The notes below the pieces were generated by a model. That model was not told the origin of the DNA and did no database searches. It saw nothing but the letters and a program-made list of their open reading frames with translations. The position numbers and the translations under genes were made by a program. Shown piece after piece: positions 19,231-27,521 of a DNA stretch of 64,000 nt. Source of the stretch: CAXBMB01 sp963976695 (lineage in GTDB: Bacteria > Pseudomonadota > Alphaproteobacteria > Kiloniellales > DSM-21159); assembly GCA_963976695.1 (NCBI GenBank), contig CAXBMB010000007.1:11024-75023 (forward strand). The letters run 5' to 3'. How positions within the stretch are numbered: the first letter of the stretch is position 1; every line of letters starts with the position of its first letter.

Positions 19231-19265
19231 CGGGCTCCCAGGCCTTGGCCAGCCTGGACAGCCCG
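19231..19265 (-). terminator. GC-rich stem-loop between ugpB and ugpA
   Basis: An imperfect inverted repeat, CGGGCTCCCAGGC with GCCTGGACAGCCCG, around an 8-base loop. On the - strand it is followed after a few bases by TTTGTTGTTTTC. Such stems after the binding-protein gene of ABC operons act as partial terminators or 3' stabilisers, giving higher binding-protein levels. Confidence 0.6.
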
Positions 19266-19285
19266 TCCGAACCTTTTATCGCGCG

Positions 19286-20596
19286 TTACTTGTTGGCTTT
19301 TTCGAACTTGCGCAGCAGCGCGTTGCCGCGCGCAACTGCGGTGTCCAACGCTTCCTTGGCGGTTTTGGTGCCCGCCCAGAGGGATTCCATCTCTTCATTG
19401 ATGATGTCGCGGACCTGGACGAAGTTGCCAAACCGCAAGCCCTTGGAATTGGCGGTCGGCGGATTCAGGCTCAACTGCAGAATGGCCGTGTCCGCGCCGG
19501 GTTTGCGGATGTACTGACCATCTTCCGCGGCCATCTCATAGGCGGCTGTGGTGATGGGCACATAGCCGGTGAAATCGTGCCAGTCATATTGAATTTCCGG
19601 CGAGGACAGGAAGTTGAAGAAGTCCGCCACACCGGCGTAATCCTTCTGATCCTTACCCTTCAAAACCCAAAGCGTGGCGCCGCCGATGATGGAGTTTTGC
19701 GGCTTGTCGGCGACAGCGGTGTCCAGCGGCAGCATGCCCTGGCCATATTCAAACTTGGCGCCCTTGTCGATGCCCGCCAGATAGGCCGAGGAGTTGATCC
19801 ACATGCCGCACTCGCCACCGGTGAACTTGGGCAGGCTGTCGCCGCGACGGCCGCCATAAACGAAAAGGTTGTCCTTCTGCATATCGGCGATGCGTTGCAG
19901 AATGTTGACCACCTTGTCGTTGTTGAAGGTCAACTCCGTATCCAGGCCGCCGAAACCGTTGCTCTTGGTGCCGATGGGCAAGTTGTGCCACGCCGAGTAG
20001 TTCTCGACCATGACCCAGGACTGCCAGCCGAAGGAAAAGCCGCACTTCAGGCCGGAATTGACCAGCGCGCGGGACGCCGATTCCATCTCATCCCAGGTTT
20101 TTGGCGGACTTTCCGGGTCCAGGCCAGCTTGCCTGAAAGCGTCCTTGTTGTACCACAACACCGGCGTGGAGCTGTTGAACGGCATGGAGAGCAGATCGCC
20201 GTCTTCGGTCGTATAGTAGGACTTGACCGCCGGCAGATAGGCATTGGGGTCGAAATCCGTCTTGGTGTCGGCCATCAATTTATAGACCGGATAAACCGCG
20301 CCTTCGGCGGCCATCATGGTGGCCGTGCCGACTTCGAACACCTGGACAATGTGCGGCTGCTGATTGGCGCGGAAAGCGGCAATGGCGCTGGTCATGGTCT
20401 CGGTGTAGTTGCCTTTGTAGGTCGGCACCACTTTGTATTCCGACTGAGAGGCGTTATATTTTTCTGCAATCTCGTTGATCTTGTCGGTATTGCGCCCGCC
20501 CATGGCGTGCCACCATTGAATCTCGGTCTGGGCGAAGGCCCCCGAGGACGCAATCATGCCACCGAGCATCACGGTGGCGAGAATCTTTTTCGACAT
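19286..20596 (-). CDS. ugpB: UgpB-type periplasmic solute-binding protein
   Basis: Substrate-binding protein for the importer, predicted to bind sn-glycerol-3-phosphate or its diesters. It has a Sec signal peptide (MSKKILATVMLGGMIASSG, cleavage after AFA near residue 22) and a mature start TEIQWWHAMGG resembling E. coli UgpB. Length 436 is typical. Strongest evidence for the Ugp assignment among the four genes, but no ligand residues were checked. A long AT-rich region precedes it. Confidence 0.87.
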   Translation of the reverse strand: MSKKILATVMLGGMIASSGAFAQTEIQWWHAMGGRNTDKINEIAEKYNASQSEYKVVPTYKGNYTETMTSAIAAFRANQQPHIVQVFEVGTATMMAAEGAVYPVYKLMADTKTDFDPNAYLPAVKSYYTTEDGDLLSMPFNSSTPVLWYNKDAFRQAGLDPESPPKTWDEMESASRALVNSGLKCGFSFGWQSWVMVENYSAWHNLPIGTKSNGFGGLDTELTFNNDKVVNILQRIADMQKDNLFVYGGRRGDSLPKFTGGECGMWINSSAYLAGIDKGAKFEYGQGMLPLDTAVADKPQNSIIGGATLWVLKGKDQKDYAGVADFFNFLSSPEIQYDWHDFTGYVPITTAAYEMAAEDGQYIRKPGADTAILQLSLNPPTANSKGLRFGNFVQVRDIINEEMESLWAGTKTAKEALDTAVARGNALLRKFEKANK

Positions 20597-21369
20597 AACA
20601 ATCTCCTTGCAGCGACGGTAAGAAGGTTTGGCGTGAAAGTCTGTAACTCCTATTTCATTTTCATTTACACTAAAATTCTATTCACATGAACTTTTTATTT
20701 CAAGATCCATCAAACAGATGAGATCAGAACATAACTATAAGCCATTATAATAATTATTATTTCTACTGATTTTCACAGGTGAACAGAGTTCCTTTCGCGT
20801 GGCGCCTAATTTGCGGAATTGCGCGCCCGCGCCTGCTGTCGCGTCCGACCTTGTCGCGTGGGGGTTTTCCCCGCGCTTGCCCGCGCACGCCGGCGCGCCC
20901 AAGGCACCGGCGGCAAGCCCGACGACAAACCCGCGACGACGGCAGGCCAGGACGACACAAGTCTATTACCACAAAACCGGCAACCACAGAAATCCGCCCC
21001 CGAAATCAATCGCCCGGACAAGCGCAACGGCGGTCAAGAGAGCAACCCCCGCCAGGAAATAGGCCGGGAAATAGGATCTAACAAACCGGATAAGAAACTG
21101 GACCTAAATTAAGATTTGCACGACACTAGAGTTGGATCGTTTTAAATGGAATCGCGGCGTAATCCGGTTTAAACTGCCGCGACGACGGCGCCTCCGATTA
21201 ACTTATTGGAGGCTGGTCACGACAGATCGGACGCGCCCTGCGCTTACTTATGAAAGCGCGCGGCATCAGGGGAATTGGTTGCTGTCAAATCCAGCGCTGG
21301 TTTGGCGCTGGTAGTGGAGAAAGCCGAGGGGTCGAAACAAATGACCAAAGGCCAAGGAGTGAAAGTCCG
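20597..21369. other. Long intergenic region between ugpB and the DUF2794 gene
   Basis: About 770 bases with no convincing gene. The part next to ugpB (20640-20775) is strikingly AT-rich for this genome and should hold the ugp promoter. I looked for a PhoB-type direct repeat and could not fix one. The rest is GC-rich with only short, biased open frames on both strands. Near 21218 there is a match to the cvpA-upstream repeat. Confidence 0.6.
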
Positions 21370-21717
21370 ATGAGTCAGCTGTTGCAGTTGGCGGATTTCA
21401 TTCCCCTGGGCAAAGGCCGTCCAAAGACCACCTATTTTTCCCGCGATGAGTTGAACATTCTTCTAAACCTCTACAGCCGCCGGGTGTCGACCGGCGAATG
21501 GCGCGATTACGCCATCGATCACGGCGCCGGCGTGGCGCTGTTTTCTGTCTTCCGGCACACCCACGATCTCCCGCTTTACACCATCGCAAAGCGCAGCGGC
21601 GGTAAGGGGCGCAACGACAGCGACTTCCAGCTTTTCAGCGGCCGGCAACGGCTTCTCGGCAAAAAAAATCTCAAGGATATTATCATCTACCTGGAAAAGA
21701 AGCTCCGGTTGATTTAA
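21370..21717 (+). CDS. DUF2794 family protein
   Basis: A 115-residue conserved alphaproteobacterial protein of unknown function, recognised by FSRDELNILLNLYSRRVSTG, EWRDYAIDH and the C-terminal LEKKLRLI. The ATG at 21370 is chosen because AAGGAG lies 10 bases upstream and the family starts there; the open frame extends 40 codons further without similarity. No membrane segment or signal peptide. Confidence 0.85.
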   Translation: MSQLLQLADFIPLGKGRPKTTYFSRDELNILLNLYSRRVSTGEWRDYAIDHGAGVALFSVFRHTHDLPLYTIAKRSGGKGRNDSDFQLFSGRQRLLGKKNLKDIIIYLEKKLRLI

Positions 21718-21812
21718 CCGGTTTTCTCACCACCGGATCAAGACCGGTCCCGGGCAGCGCCGAACCGCGCCCGCAACAACATCCAACAGCAGGAAAGCGT
21801 AAAGGCCGTTTC

Positions 21813-22298
21813 TTGAGCAACAGCATGGAAATTTTCGTCGATTGCGACGCCTGTCCGGTGAAGGAGGAGGCCGTCAAGGTCGCGGCGCGTCACCAACTGA
21901 CCATTCACATGGTTGCCAACTCCTGGATGCGCCTGCCCGACAGCCATCTGGTTCAGCGCGTCATCGTCAGCGATGGCTTCGACGCCGCCGATGACTGGAT
22001 CGCCGAACGGGCCACCCCTTGGTCAATCGTCGTCACCGGCGACATTCCCTTGGCGCAGCGCTGCCTGAACGGCGGCGCCCAGGTGATGGGGCACAACGGC
22101 AAGCCGTTTAACGACCAGGGCATCGGCATGGCCATGGCCATGCGCGACCTCAACGCCACTTTGCGTGACAGCGGCGAGATCAGAGGCGGCGGCCCGGCCT
22201 TCAGCAAAAAGGACCGTTCGCGGTTTTTGGAAGCCCTGGAGCAAGCCGTGCAAAAATTACGCCGCCAGCAGCGCTCCAGCCCGCCGCCCGCGCCTTAG
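21813..22298 (+). CDS. UPF0178 (DUF188, YaiI/YqxD) family protein
   Basis: PIN-like fold protein of unknown function. Recognised by the N-terminal IFVDCDACPVKEE, VVTGDIPLAQRCL and the GGGPAFSKKDRSRFLEALE segment. Start is TTG 21813 with AAAGG eight bases upstream, or ATG 21825 four codons in; the conserved region starts at once after the ATG. The acidic residues of the IFVDCDACP loop resemble PIN nuclease metal ligands; no activity is established. Confidence 0.88.
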   Translation: MSNSMEIFVDCDACPVKEEAVKVAARHQLTIHMVANSWMRLPDSHLVQRVIVSDGFDAADDWIAERATPWSIVVTGDIPLAQRCLNGGAQVMGHNGKPFNDQGIGMAMAMRDLNATLRDSGEIRGGGPAFSKKDRSRFLEALEQAVQKLRRQQRSSPPPAP

Positions 22299-22744
22299 AA
22301 CGGGATCACAACGGGATCGGCTTAACCGGAATGACTTGCGGATCCCCGTTTCGACCGTGATTCTCCCGCTGCCGCCCTCTCCCGTACTCGCCGCACGCCG
22401 CCCGCCCGCGTGCGACTTTCTTTCCACCGCGCGCCGCCTTTTCAGGTAAAGTGGCGGCAAGATCGACGGTCGCGGCGGCTTTTGATCCCTGGCCGGCGCG
22501 GCTTTTTCGTTTCCGCTCACGGCGCTTTCTGGTAAGCGCTTGCTGACGAAACCAGGCGGAGCTTGCCGGCGGCTCTCTTTCCCAGGCCTTTGCCAACAGC
22601 TTGCCGCCGGTTTTTCCGCCGTTGCGCGCGCCCGCGTTGCAGCTGGCCAGACCGGCCTGACGGCTTCCGGCGGGGCGGGCCGCCACGAAGATTGAAAACA
22701 AGTTAAAAGCCGCTGATAAGTTCCTAAAAAGACGGAGTTTTACC
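22299..22744. other. Intergenic region before psd
   Basis: About 450 bases. A repeat-like GGGATCACAACGGGATCGG follows the previous stop and resembles the GGGATCACGG near 32753. No coding frame with family similarity; the 156-codon frame on the - strand is Arg/Ala-biased and judged noncoding. The psd ribosome binding site (GGAG) is at its end. Confidence 0.55.
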
Positions 22745-23437
22745 TTGGATACCTTGAAAATCATCGCGCCTCCCATTCACAAAGAAGGCAAGCGCTTTGT
22801 CGGGATCTTTGCGGTCATTACGCTTTTGCTTTTCCTGCTCTGGGAACCCTTGGGCTGGATCGGGCTGGTTCTCACCGTCTGGTGCTACTACTTCTTCCGC
22901 AACCCACGGCGGGTCACGCCGCTGCGCGAAGGCCTGATGATTTCCCCGGCCGATGGCAAGATCTGCATGGTTCAGCCAGCCGCGCCGCCGCCGGAATTGG
23001 GCCTGGGCGACAAGGAAATGATGCGCATTTCGATTTTCATGAATGTCTTCAATGTTCATGTAAACCGTCTGCCGATCGCCGGTAAGATCGTCAAGATCGC
23101 CTACCACCCGGGCCAGTTCCTCAACGCCTCCCTGGACAAAGCCAGCGATCTCAACGAGCGCAATTCGCTGATCATCGAGATGAAGGACGGACGCCAGGTG
23201 GCGGTCACCCAGATCGCCGGTCTGGTGGCCCGGCGGATTCTTTGCGAAGTCAGGGAAGGCATGCAGTTGAGCACCGGCGAGCACTTTGGCCTGATCCGCT
23301 TCGGCAGCCGGGTGGATGTTTACCTGCCCGATGGCGTGCAGCCCCAAGTCATGCTCGGTCAAACCATGGTGGCCGGCGAAACCGTGTTGGCCGATCTGGC
23401 CAGCGACGAGCCGCGACGCCTGGGGGTGGAGCGCTAA
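22745..23437 (+). CDS. psd: Phosphatidylserine decarboxylase, short form
   Basis: Pyruvoyl-dependent enzyme converting phosphatidylserine to phosphatidylethanolamine at the inner membrane. The self-cleavage site is G-S in RFGSRVD, with Ser 188 becoming the pyruvoyl group of the small subunit. Two N-terminal hydrophobic stretches lie at about residues 20-52, followed by FFRNPRRVTP and ISPADG. At 230 residues it is the short form found in alphaproteobacteria, not the long gammaproteobacterial type. It starts at a TTG with GGAG seven bases upstream. pssA starts two bases after the stop. Confidence 0.95.
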   Translation: MDTLKIIAPPIHKEGKRFVGIFAVITLLLFLLWEPLGWIGLVLTVWCYYFFRNPRRVTPLREGLMISPADGKICMVQPAAPPPELGLGDKEMMRISIFMNVFNVHVNRLPIAGKIVKIAYHPGQFLNASLDKASDLNERNSLIIEMKDGRQVAVTQIAGLVARRILCEVREGMQLSTGEHFGLIRFGSRVDVYLPDGVQPQVMLGQTMVAGETVLADLASDEPRRLGVER

Positions 23438-23439
23438 CG

Positions 23440-24225
23440 ATGAGCGACGATCCGTCCGGTCTTTCTTCCCAGCGGGAGGTCAAGCGCAGGGTTTTCCACC
23501 TGCGCACCCTGGTGCCCAATCTGGTAACGGTGCTGTCATTGGTGGCGGGACTGAGTTCGATCCGTTTTGCGGTGGAGGAAAACTATCATCTTGCCGTCAT
23601 CATGATCTTGCTGGCGGGCCTACTGGATGGACTGGACGGGCGTGTCGCGCGCCTGTTGAAGGGCGAAACCTCTTTCGGCGCGGAGCTGGATTCGCTGGCC
23701 GATTTCGTCAATTTCGGCGTTGCCCCCGCGATCCTGATCTATCTTTGGGGACTCCAGGGCAGCAATCTTGGCAATTTCGGCTGGTTGGCCGCCCTGATCC
23801 TGGCGATCTGCTGTGGTCTGCGGCTGGCGCGTTTCAACGTCATGCTGGAAAGCCCGGACAAACCTGACTGGGGCAAGGATTTCTTCACCGGGGTGCCCGC
23901 GCCGCTGGTGGGGGCCTTGGCGCTCTTGCCGATGTTCCTCGGCTTTCAAGGCATCACCTTTCCCAAGGACTACCCGCTGATTACCGCGATCTATCTGGGG
24001 GGGGTGGGGTTCCTAGCGGTAAGCCAGATCCCAACCTTTTCCTTTAAACGCGCCAAGATTCGCCGCCAGAGCATTCTGCCGGCCCTGATCGCCATGGCAA
24101 TCTTTGGCACAATCCTGCTGAGCAACCCCTGGCTGGCCATGACGCTGGTCGACGTGGGATACCTGGCGCTCATTCCGCTTTCCATGCGCGCCCATCGAAA
24201 GCGCATCAAGTCGATCACGTTGTGA
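23440..24225 (+). CDS. pssA: CDP-diacylglycerol--serine O-phosphatidyltransferase
   Basis: Makes phosphatidylserine from CDP-diacylglycerol and L-serine, the substrate of the preceding decarboxylase. The CDP-alcohol phosphatidyltransferase motif DGLDGRVAR with G-x3-D-x3-D downstream (GAELDSLAD) is complete, and six or more hydrophobic segments place it in the membrane. ATG 23440 has GGAG about nine bases upstream, inside the end of psd. The psd-pssA pair is a phosphatidylethanolamine operon. Confidence 0.95.
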   Translation: MSDDPSGLSSQREVKRRVFHLRTLVPNLVTVLSLVAGLSSIRFAVEENYHLAVIMILLAGLLDGLDGRVARLLKGETSFGAELDSLADFVNFGVAPAILIYLWGLQGSNLGNFGWLAALILAICCGLRLARFNVMLESPDKPDWGKDFFTGVPAPLVGALALLPMFLGFQGITFPKDYPLITAIYLGGVGFLAVSQIPTFSFKRAKIRRQSILPALIAMAIFGTILLSNPWLAMTLVDVGYLALIPLSMRAHRKRIKSITL

Positions 24226-24362
24226 CCGCCGCGCCGGCCCGGGCGCGCCAGATCGGCGAAACTGGCGCCGGGTTTGAGAAAGGCCTGCCTCTTTGGGTGA
24301 ACACTTGATATCGTTCGCCTCGTCTTTTCCTTGGCCGTCGCCGTTTTTATGACCCCTGCTCC

Positions 24363-25292
24363 ATGACAGACATCGCACGCTTTATCGCCGATCAAGGCAC
24401 GGTCACCGGCGCGGCCTTGGCGGGCTTGACCAAGCAGCCGATCCTGGAACTGGCGAAGAACCTTGGCGCGGTCCGCGGTCTGCACCGGGAAATCCTTCCC
24501 ACCCGCTATCTGCGCATCGACGCCGACTCGCCCAACGGGGCGCGTATCAGCCCGTCCTTCCTGCGCGGTTTCCTCAACTACACCTGCTTTGGCTTTGACC
24601 GGGAAAGCGTCGAGACCCGGGTGCTTGAGATGCAGGACCACTACGCCATGATCAGTGCGCGAAAACGCCTGCTGGCGCGGCAGCTGGCCATTGAGTTGTT
24701 CGGCCAGTTTCGCGGCCAACTGACCCAATTCGGAGTCTTCGTCGGCGGCGATATCGCCTACAATATGGCGCATGAGGAAACCCGCTGGGAAATTTCCACC
24801 GGTCTGCCGGTACGCGGGTCGGACATCGACATGGTCTTCCTGATCGAAGACCGGGCCGTCCACTTGAGGGGCCCGATGGAAAAGATGCTTCTGCAGCATA
24901 AAACCCGTTACCTGAAGCACCCAAGCCATCGGGAAGAAATCGACTTCATCGTCAAAACACCCGCGGAAGTCGCCGGACAGCTCAACTTGGACAGCCTGAA
25001 AAACAGGATCGCCACAAAGGTCATCGCCGAAAGCGAAATCGTCTTCCAGCACGGAACCATCCTGGACGATTGCAAAACCCTGTTGCAGGCGCGCGGTCTG
25101 GACCAGCAACTCCGCCGCCTCTACCAGGCCGCCTTGCACGAGCAAAACCAGCTTTACGAGAAAATTTACAGCGGCAGAATCAAAAGTTCCGAGGATCTTG
25201 AGGGCAGCCTGTTCTATTCCGCCGAGCTTAACGAGTTCGGCGACTTCTCAATCACCAAAAGACGGCATACCTTCAGAGACACGCAACTCTAG
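24363..25292 (+). CDS. Unrecognised protein with nucleotidyltransferase-like motifs
   Basis: A 309-residue soluble protein that I cannot place in a family. The centre has features of the Pol-beta nucleotidyltransferase fold: a hydrophobic-GG turn (FGVFVGGDIAY, about residue 125), then RGSDIDMVFLIED (about 150-162) with a D-x-D pair, and a third acidic strand EEIDFIV near 197. The spacing between the GG turn and the DxD pair is longer than usual. The N-terminal 60 residues include RYLRIDADSPNGARISPSF. C-terminal half is helical and charged. It stands alone, 137 bases after pssA, and might modify RNA, protein or a small molecule with an NMP group. Confidence 0.6.
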   Translation: MTDIARFIADQGTVTGAALAGLTKQPILELAKNLGAVRGLHREILPTRYLRIDADSPNGARISPSFLRGFLNYTCFGFDRESVETRVLEMQDHYAMISARKRLLARQLAIELFGQFRGQLTQFGVFVGGDIAYNMAHEETRWEISTGLPVRGSDIDMVFLIEDRAVHLRGPMEKMLLQHKTRYLKHPSHREEIDFIVKTPAEVAGQLNLDSLKNRIATKVIAESEIVFQHGTILDDCKTLLQARGLDQQLRRLYQAALHEQNQLYEKIYSGRIKSSEDLEGSLFYSAELNEFGDFSITKRRHTFRDTQL

Positions 25293-25597
25293 CGTCGGAT
25301 CGCCATCTTTCCGCCCTGGTCGCCCTGGGTGGTGGCCCGTCGTTGTAGCCCGTCGTGGTCGCCCCGGGTAACAGCGAAAAGGCGGCAGCGTCGCGTGGGC
25401 GCGAAAAAGATGCTATCAGTCACCATCGCTGTGGAAACAGAGAGCGAATTTGAACGGCGTCACAGGCTTTCCCTTTCCGCCGCGCCAGGCTTTATTGGGT
25501 GGGCGGCGCCCGCCGAAATCACGCGGCGATAAACCTGTCCTTGAACAAGCCGTCACCCTTGAACAAGCCATCCCTGAACATGAACGCACCCCGAAAC
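25293..25597. other. Intergenic region with short tandem repeats
   Basis: About 300 bases between the nucleotidyltransferase-like gene and the GlmU-like gene. It contains GTCGCC/CCCGTCGT-rich low-complexity sequence (25310-25370) and the 18-base repeat array that runs into the next gene's start. Confidence 0.5.
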
Positions 25598-25612
25598 ATG
25601 AACGCACCCACG
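25541..25612 (+). repeat. Four 18-bp repeat units at the GlmU-like gene start
   Basis: Two units beginning TTGAACAAGCC (25541, 25559) are followed by two beginning AACATGAACGCACCC (25577, 25595), all 18 bases long and in the reading frame of the downstream gene. They would encode LNKPSP, LNKPSL, NMNAPR and NMNAPT if translation began upstream. They also provide two candidate ATG starts (25580 and 25598). Confidence 0.7.
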
Positions 25613-26743
25613 ACACAGAAAATTCTTTTCCTCGACCGGGATTTACCGCTGACCCGACCCCATAGTCGAATTTTTTCGATTTTTTCCAGCCGCAACGGGA
25701 TTTTCTCGCCGCTTGAACGAACCCGGCGACAAGCGCCCGGGGCGCAATTCTTCCTGTTTCACCCCAACGCCGTCTACGAAAACCACATGGCCAGCAGTGA
25801 AGGGCTAACCAGCTATCGGGCGGCCGGCCACGACCCGCAACTGGCGCACGCTTATCTTGCCGGCCAAACCGCTGGCCTGACGGCTTGCTTTGACCAGATC
25901 GTCGATTCAAGCAGCTGTGATCCGGTGGCGATCCTTCGCGACCTGGGCGCGCGGTTTGACGCGGACGCGGCGCTGGCCATCGCCGAGAAGAATCTGCGAC
26001 CGCTGGAGACATTGCCGGCGGAGACCTGGTGCCTGGGCGCGCCCCGGCACATCTACGGCGCCCCCGACGTTGAAATCCAGCCAGGCACGCTGTTTGACAC
26101 CCGTCAGGGCCCGATCCTGCTCGACGCCGGGGCCCGGATCGGGCGGCTCAGTTCGCTGCAAGGCCCGCTCTACATCGGCGCACACAGTCAAATCGACAAC
26201 GCCCAACTTCACGGTGGCCTGGTGGTCGGCCAGCATTGCCGGCTGGGCGGTGAGGTCGAGGCCTCCGTGATCAACGATTACAGCAACAAGCACCATGCGG
26301 GCTTCATCGGCCACAGCCTGCTCGGGCGCTGGGTCAATATCGGCGCGCTGGCCACGACCTCCGACCTAAAGAACAACTACGGCGAGGTGCGCCTGTCCGC
26401 GCCCGCCGACTTTGCCCCGGTCGGCAGCCCGCCCCCGCCTCTTCTCACCCTCAACAGCGGTCAGATCAAACTGGGATCGATCATCGGCGACTGCGTTAAG
26501 GTTGCCATCGGCCTGCGCCTCAACGCCGGCACGGTGCTGGACAGCGGCAGCAATCTTTTTGGTGAGCCGGTGCCAAAATACCTGCCGCCCTTTACCTGGG
26601 GAAACGGCAACCAACGCTACGACGCCACGCGCTTCATTCGAGATTGCACCGCCATCTTCGCGCGCCGCCAACAGCCCCCTCCGCCCGGCTTGGCGGCGCT
26701 GCTGACATTGTACGAACAAAACCGTTCAGAACCCGTTGAGTAA
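25598..26743 (+). CDS. GlmU-like putative sugar nucleotidyltransferase (NTP_transf_4 plus left-handed beta helix)
   Basis: About 381 residues. The N-terminus (KILFLDRDLPLTRP) resembles the NTP_transf_4 type found in GlmU-family proteins. The second half has hexapeptide-repeat beta-helix sequence (ILLDAGARIGRLSSLQGPLYIGAHSQI, LGSIIGDCVKVAIGLRLNAG). Family members are thought to act on sugar phosphates; the exact reaction is unknown. Start is uncertain: ATG 25598 begins the last repeat unit, and the frame is open back to 25499. The HAD phosphatase gene begins 6 bases after the stop, suggesting an operon acting on the same sugar phosphate. Confidence 0.75.
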   Translation: MNAPTTQKILFLDRDLPLTRPHSRIFSIFSSRNGIFSPLERTRRQAPGAQFFLFHPNAVYENHMASSEGLTSYRAAGHDPQLAHAYLAGQTAGLTACFDQIVDSSSCDPVAILRDLGARFDADAALAIAEKNLRPLETLPAETWCLGAPRHIYGAPDVEIQPGTLFDTRQGPILLDAGARIGRLSSLQGPLYIGAHSQIDNAQLHGGLVVGQHCRLGGEVEASVINDYSNKHHAGFIGHSLLGRWVNIGALATTSDLKNNYGEVRLSAPADFAPVGSPPPPLLTLNSGQIKLGSIIGDCVKVAIGLRLNAGTVLDSGSNLFGEPVPKYLPPFTWGNGNQRYDATRFIRDCTAIFARRQQPPPPGLAALLTLYEQNRSEPVE

Positions 26744-26749
26744 GTTTTC

Positions 26750-27430
26750 ATGAGCCAAGACAAGATGCTTTTCGATGCCGTGATCTTTGATCTGGACGGC
26801 GTGCTGGTGGATTCTTCGGCGGTGATCACCCGCAGTTGGCAAGCCTGGGCGGCGAAAAACGCCATCGATGAAGACCTGCTGTTCCAGTTCGTCCATGGCC
26901 GCCGCGCCGCGGCAACCATCGAACTGGCCGCGCCGCATCTCGACGCCCAGGCGGAAGCGCGAAAGCTGGTCATCATCGAGTCAAACGATACCGAGGGACT
27001 GGCGGTTTACCCGGGGGTTCTGGATCTGCTGGCGCGGATCCCACGGGATCGCTGGTCGATCTATACCTCCGGCACCGACAGCATCGCCACAACCCGGCTG
27101 AAGTTCGCCGGCATCGCCGCGCCCGCGGTCTTCCTGACCGCCGATCGGGTGGCCAACGGAAAACCCGCGCCCGACGGCTACCTGATGGCGGCCGAGCAGA
27201 TGGGCTTTGCCCCTGAAAACTGTCTGGTGATCGAAGATTCACCGGCGGGCATCCGCGCCGCCAAAGCCGGTGGGCTGTCGGCCTTGGCGGTCGGCACCAC
27301 CCACGACAGAGCGGCCCTCGCCGAGGCCGATTTTTGGGTTCCGGCCCTCGCCGACATCCGCCTGACCGAAAGTCGCGAACAGGACGGTGGCGGCCTCCGC
27401 CTGAGCTTGCAGCACCCGCCGCCCGCCTAG
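26750..27430 (+). CDS. HAD superfamily hydrolase (sugar phosphatase / phosphoglucomutase-like)
   Basis: A 226-residue HAD protein with all four motifs: I FDLDGVLVDS, II YTSGT, III GKPAPDGY with the Lys, and IV IEDSPAGIRAAKAG. The cap is a small helical C1 type. Close in type to sugar-phosphate phosphatases such as YfbT and to beta-phosphoglucomutase. The gene directly follows the GlmU-like gene and converges on the LysR gene. Confidence 0.88.
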   Translation: MSQDKMLFDAVIFDLDGVLVDSSAVITRSWQAWAAKNAIDEDLLFQFVHGRRAAATIELAAPHLDAQAEARKLVIIESNDTEGLAVYPGVLDLLARIPRDRWSIYTSGTDSIATTRLKFAGIAAPAVFLTADRVANGKPAPDGYLMAAEQMGFAPENCLVIEDSPAGIRAAKAGGLSALAVGTTHDRAALAEADFWVPALADIRLTESREQDGGGLRLSLQHPPPA

Positions 27431-27440
27431 ATTCGACCGA

Positions 27441-27479
27441 TAATTTATTCGTCTAATTTATTCGTCTAATTTATTCGTC
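27441..27479. repeat. Three tandem copies of a 13-bp AT-rich unit
   Basis: TAATTTATTCGTC is repeated three times without change between the convergent HAD and LysR genes. There are no spacers, so it is not CRISPR. The AT content stands out against the GC-rich surroundings. Confidence 0.85.
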
Positions 27480-27521
27480 GGGATCAAGGCGCGCTGTCGC
27501 CAACGCAAGCCGGGCCACGGC

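Noticed and set aside
20640..20720. Pho box upstream of ugpB
   Set aside because: TTCATTT-like elements are present but the 7-base direct repeats with 4-base spacing could not be established.
20763..21112. Several overlapping short open frames between ugpB and the DUF2794 gene
   Set aside because: Mutually overlapping on both strands, Arg/Pro-biased, with no ribosome binding site or recognised motif.
22306..22776. 156-codon open frame on the - strand before psd
   Set aside because: Arg/Ala/Gly-biased, overlaps the psd start and its ribosome binding site, and resembles no family.
27441..27479. CRISPR array
   Set aside because: Repeats are directly adjacent without spacers and no cas gene is near.
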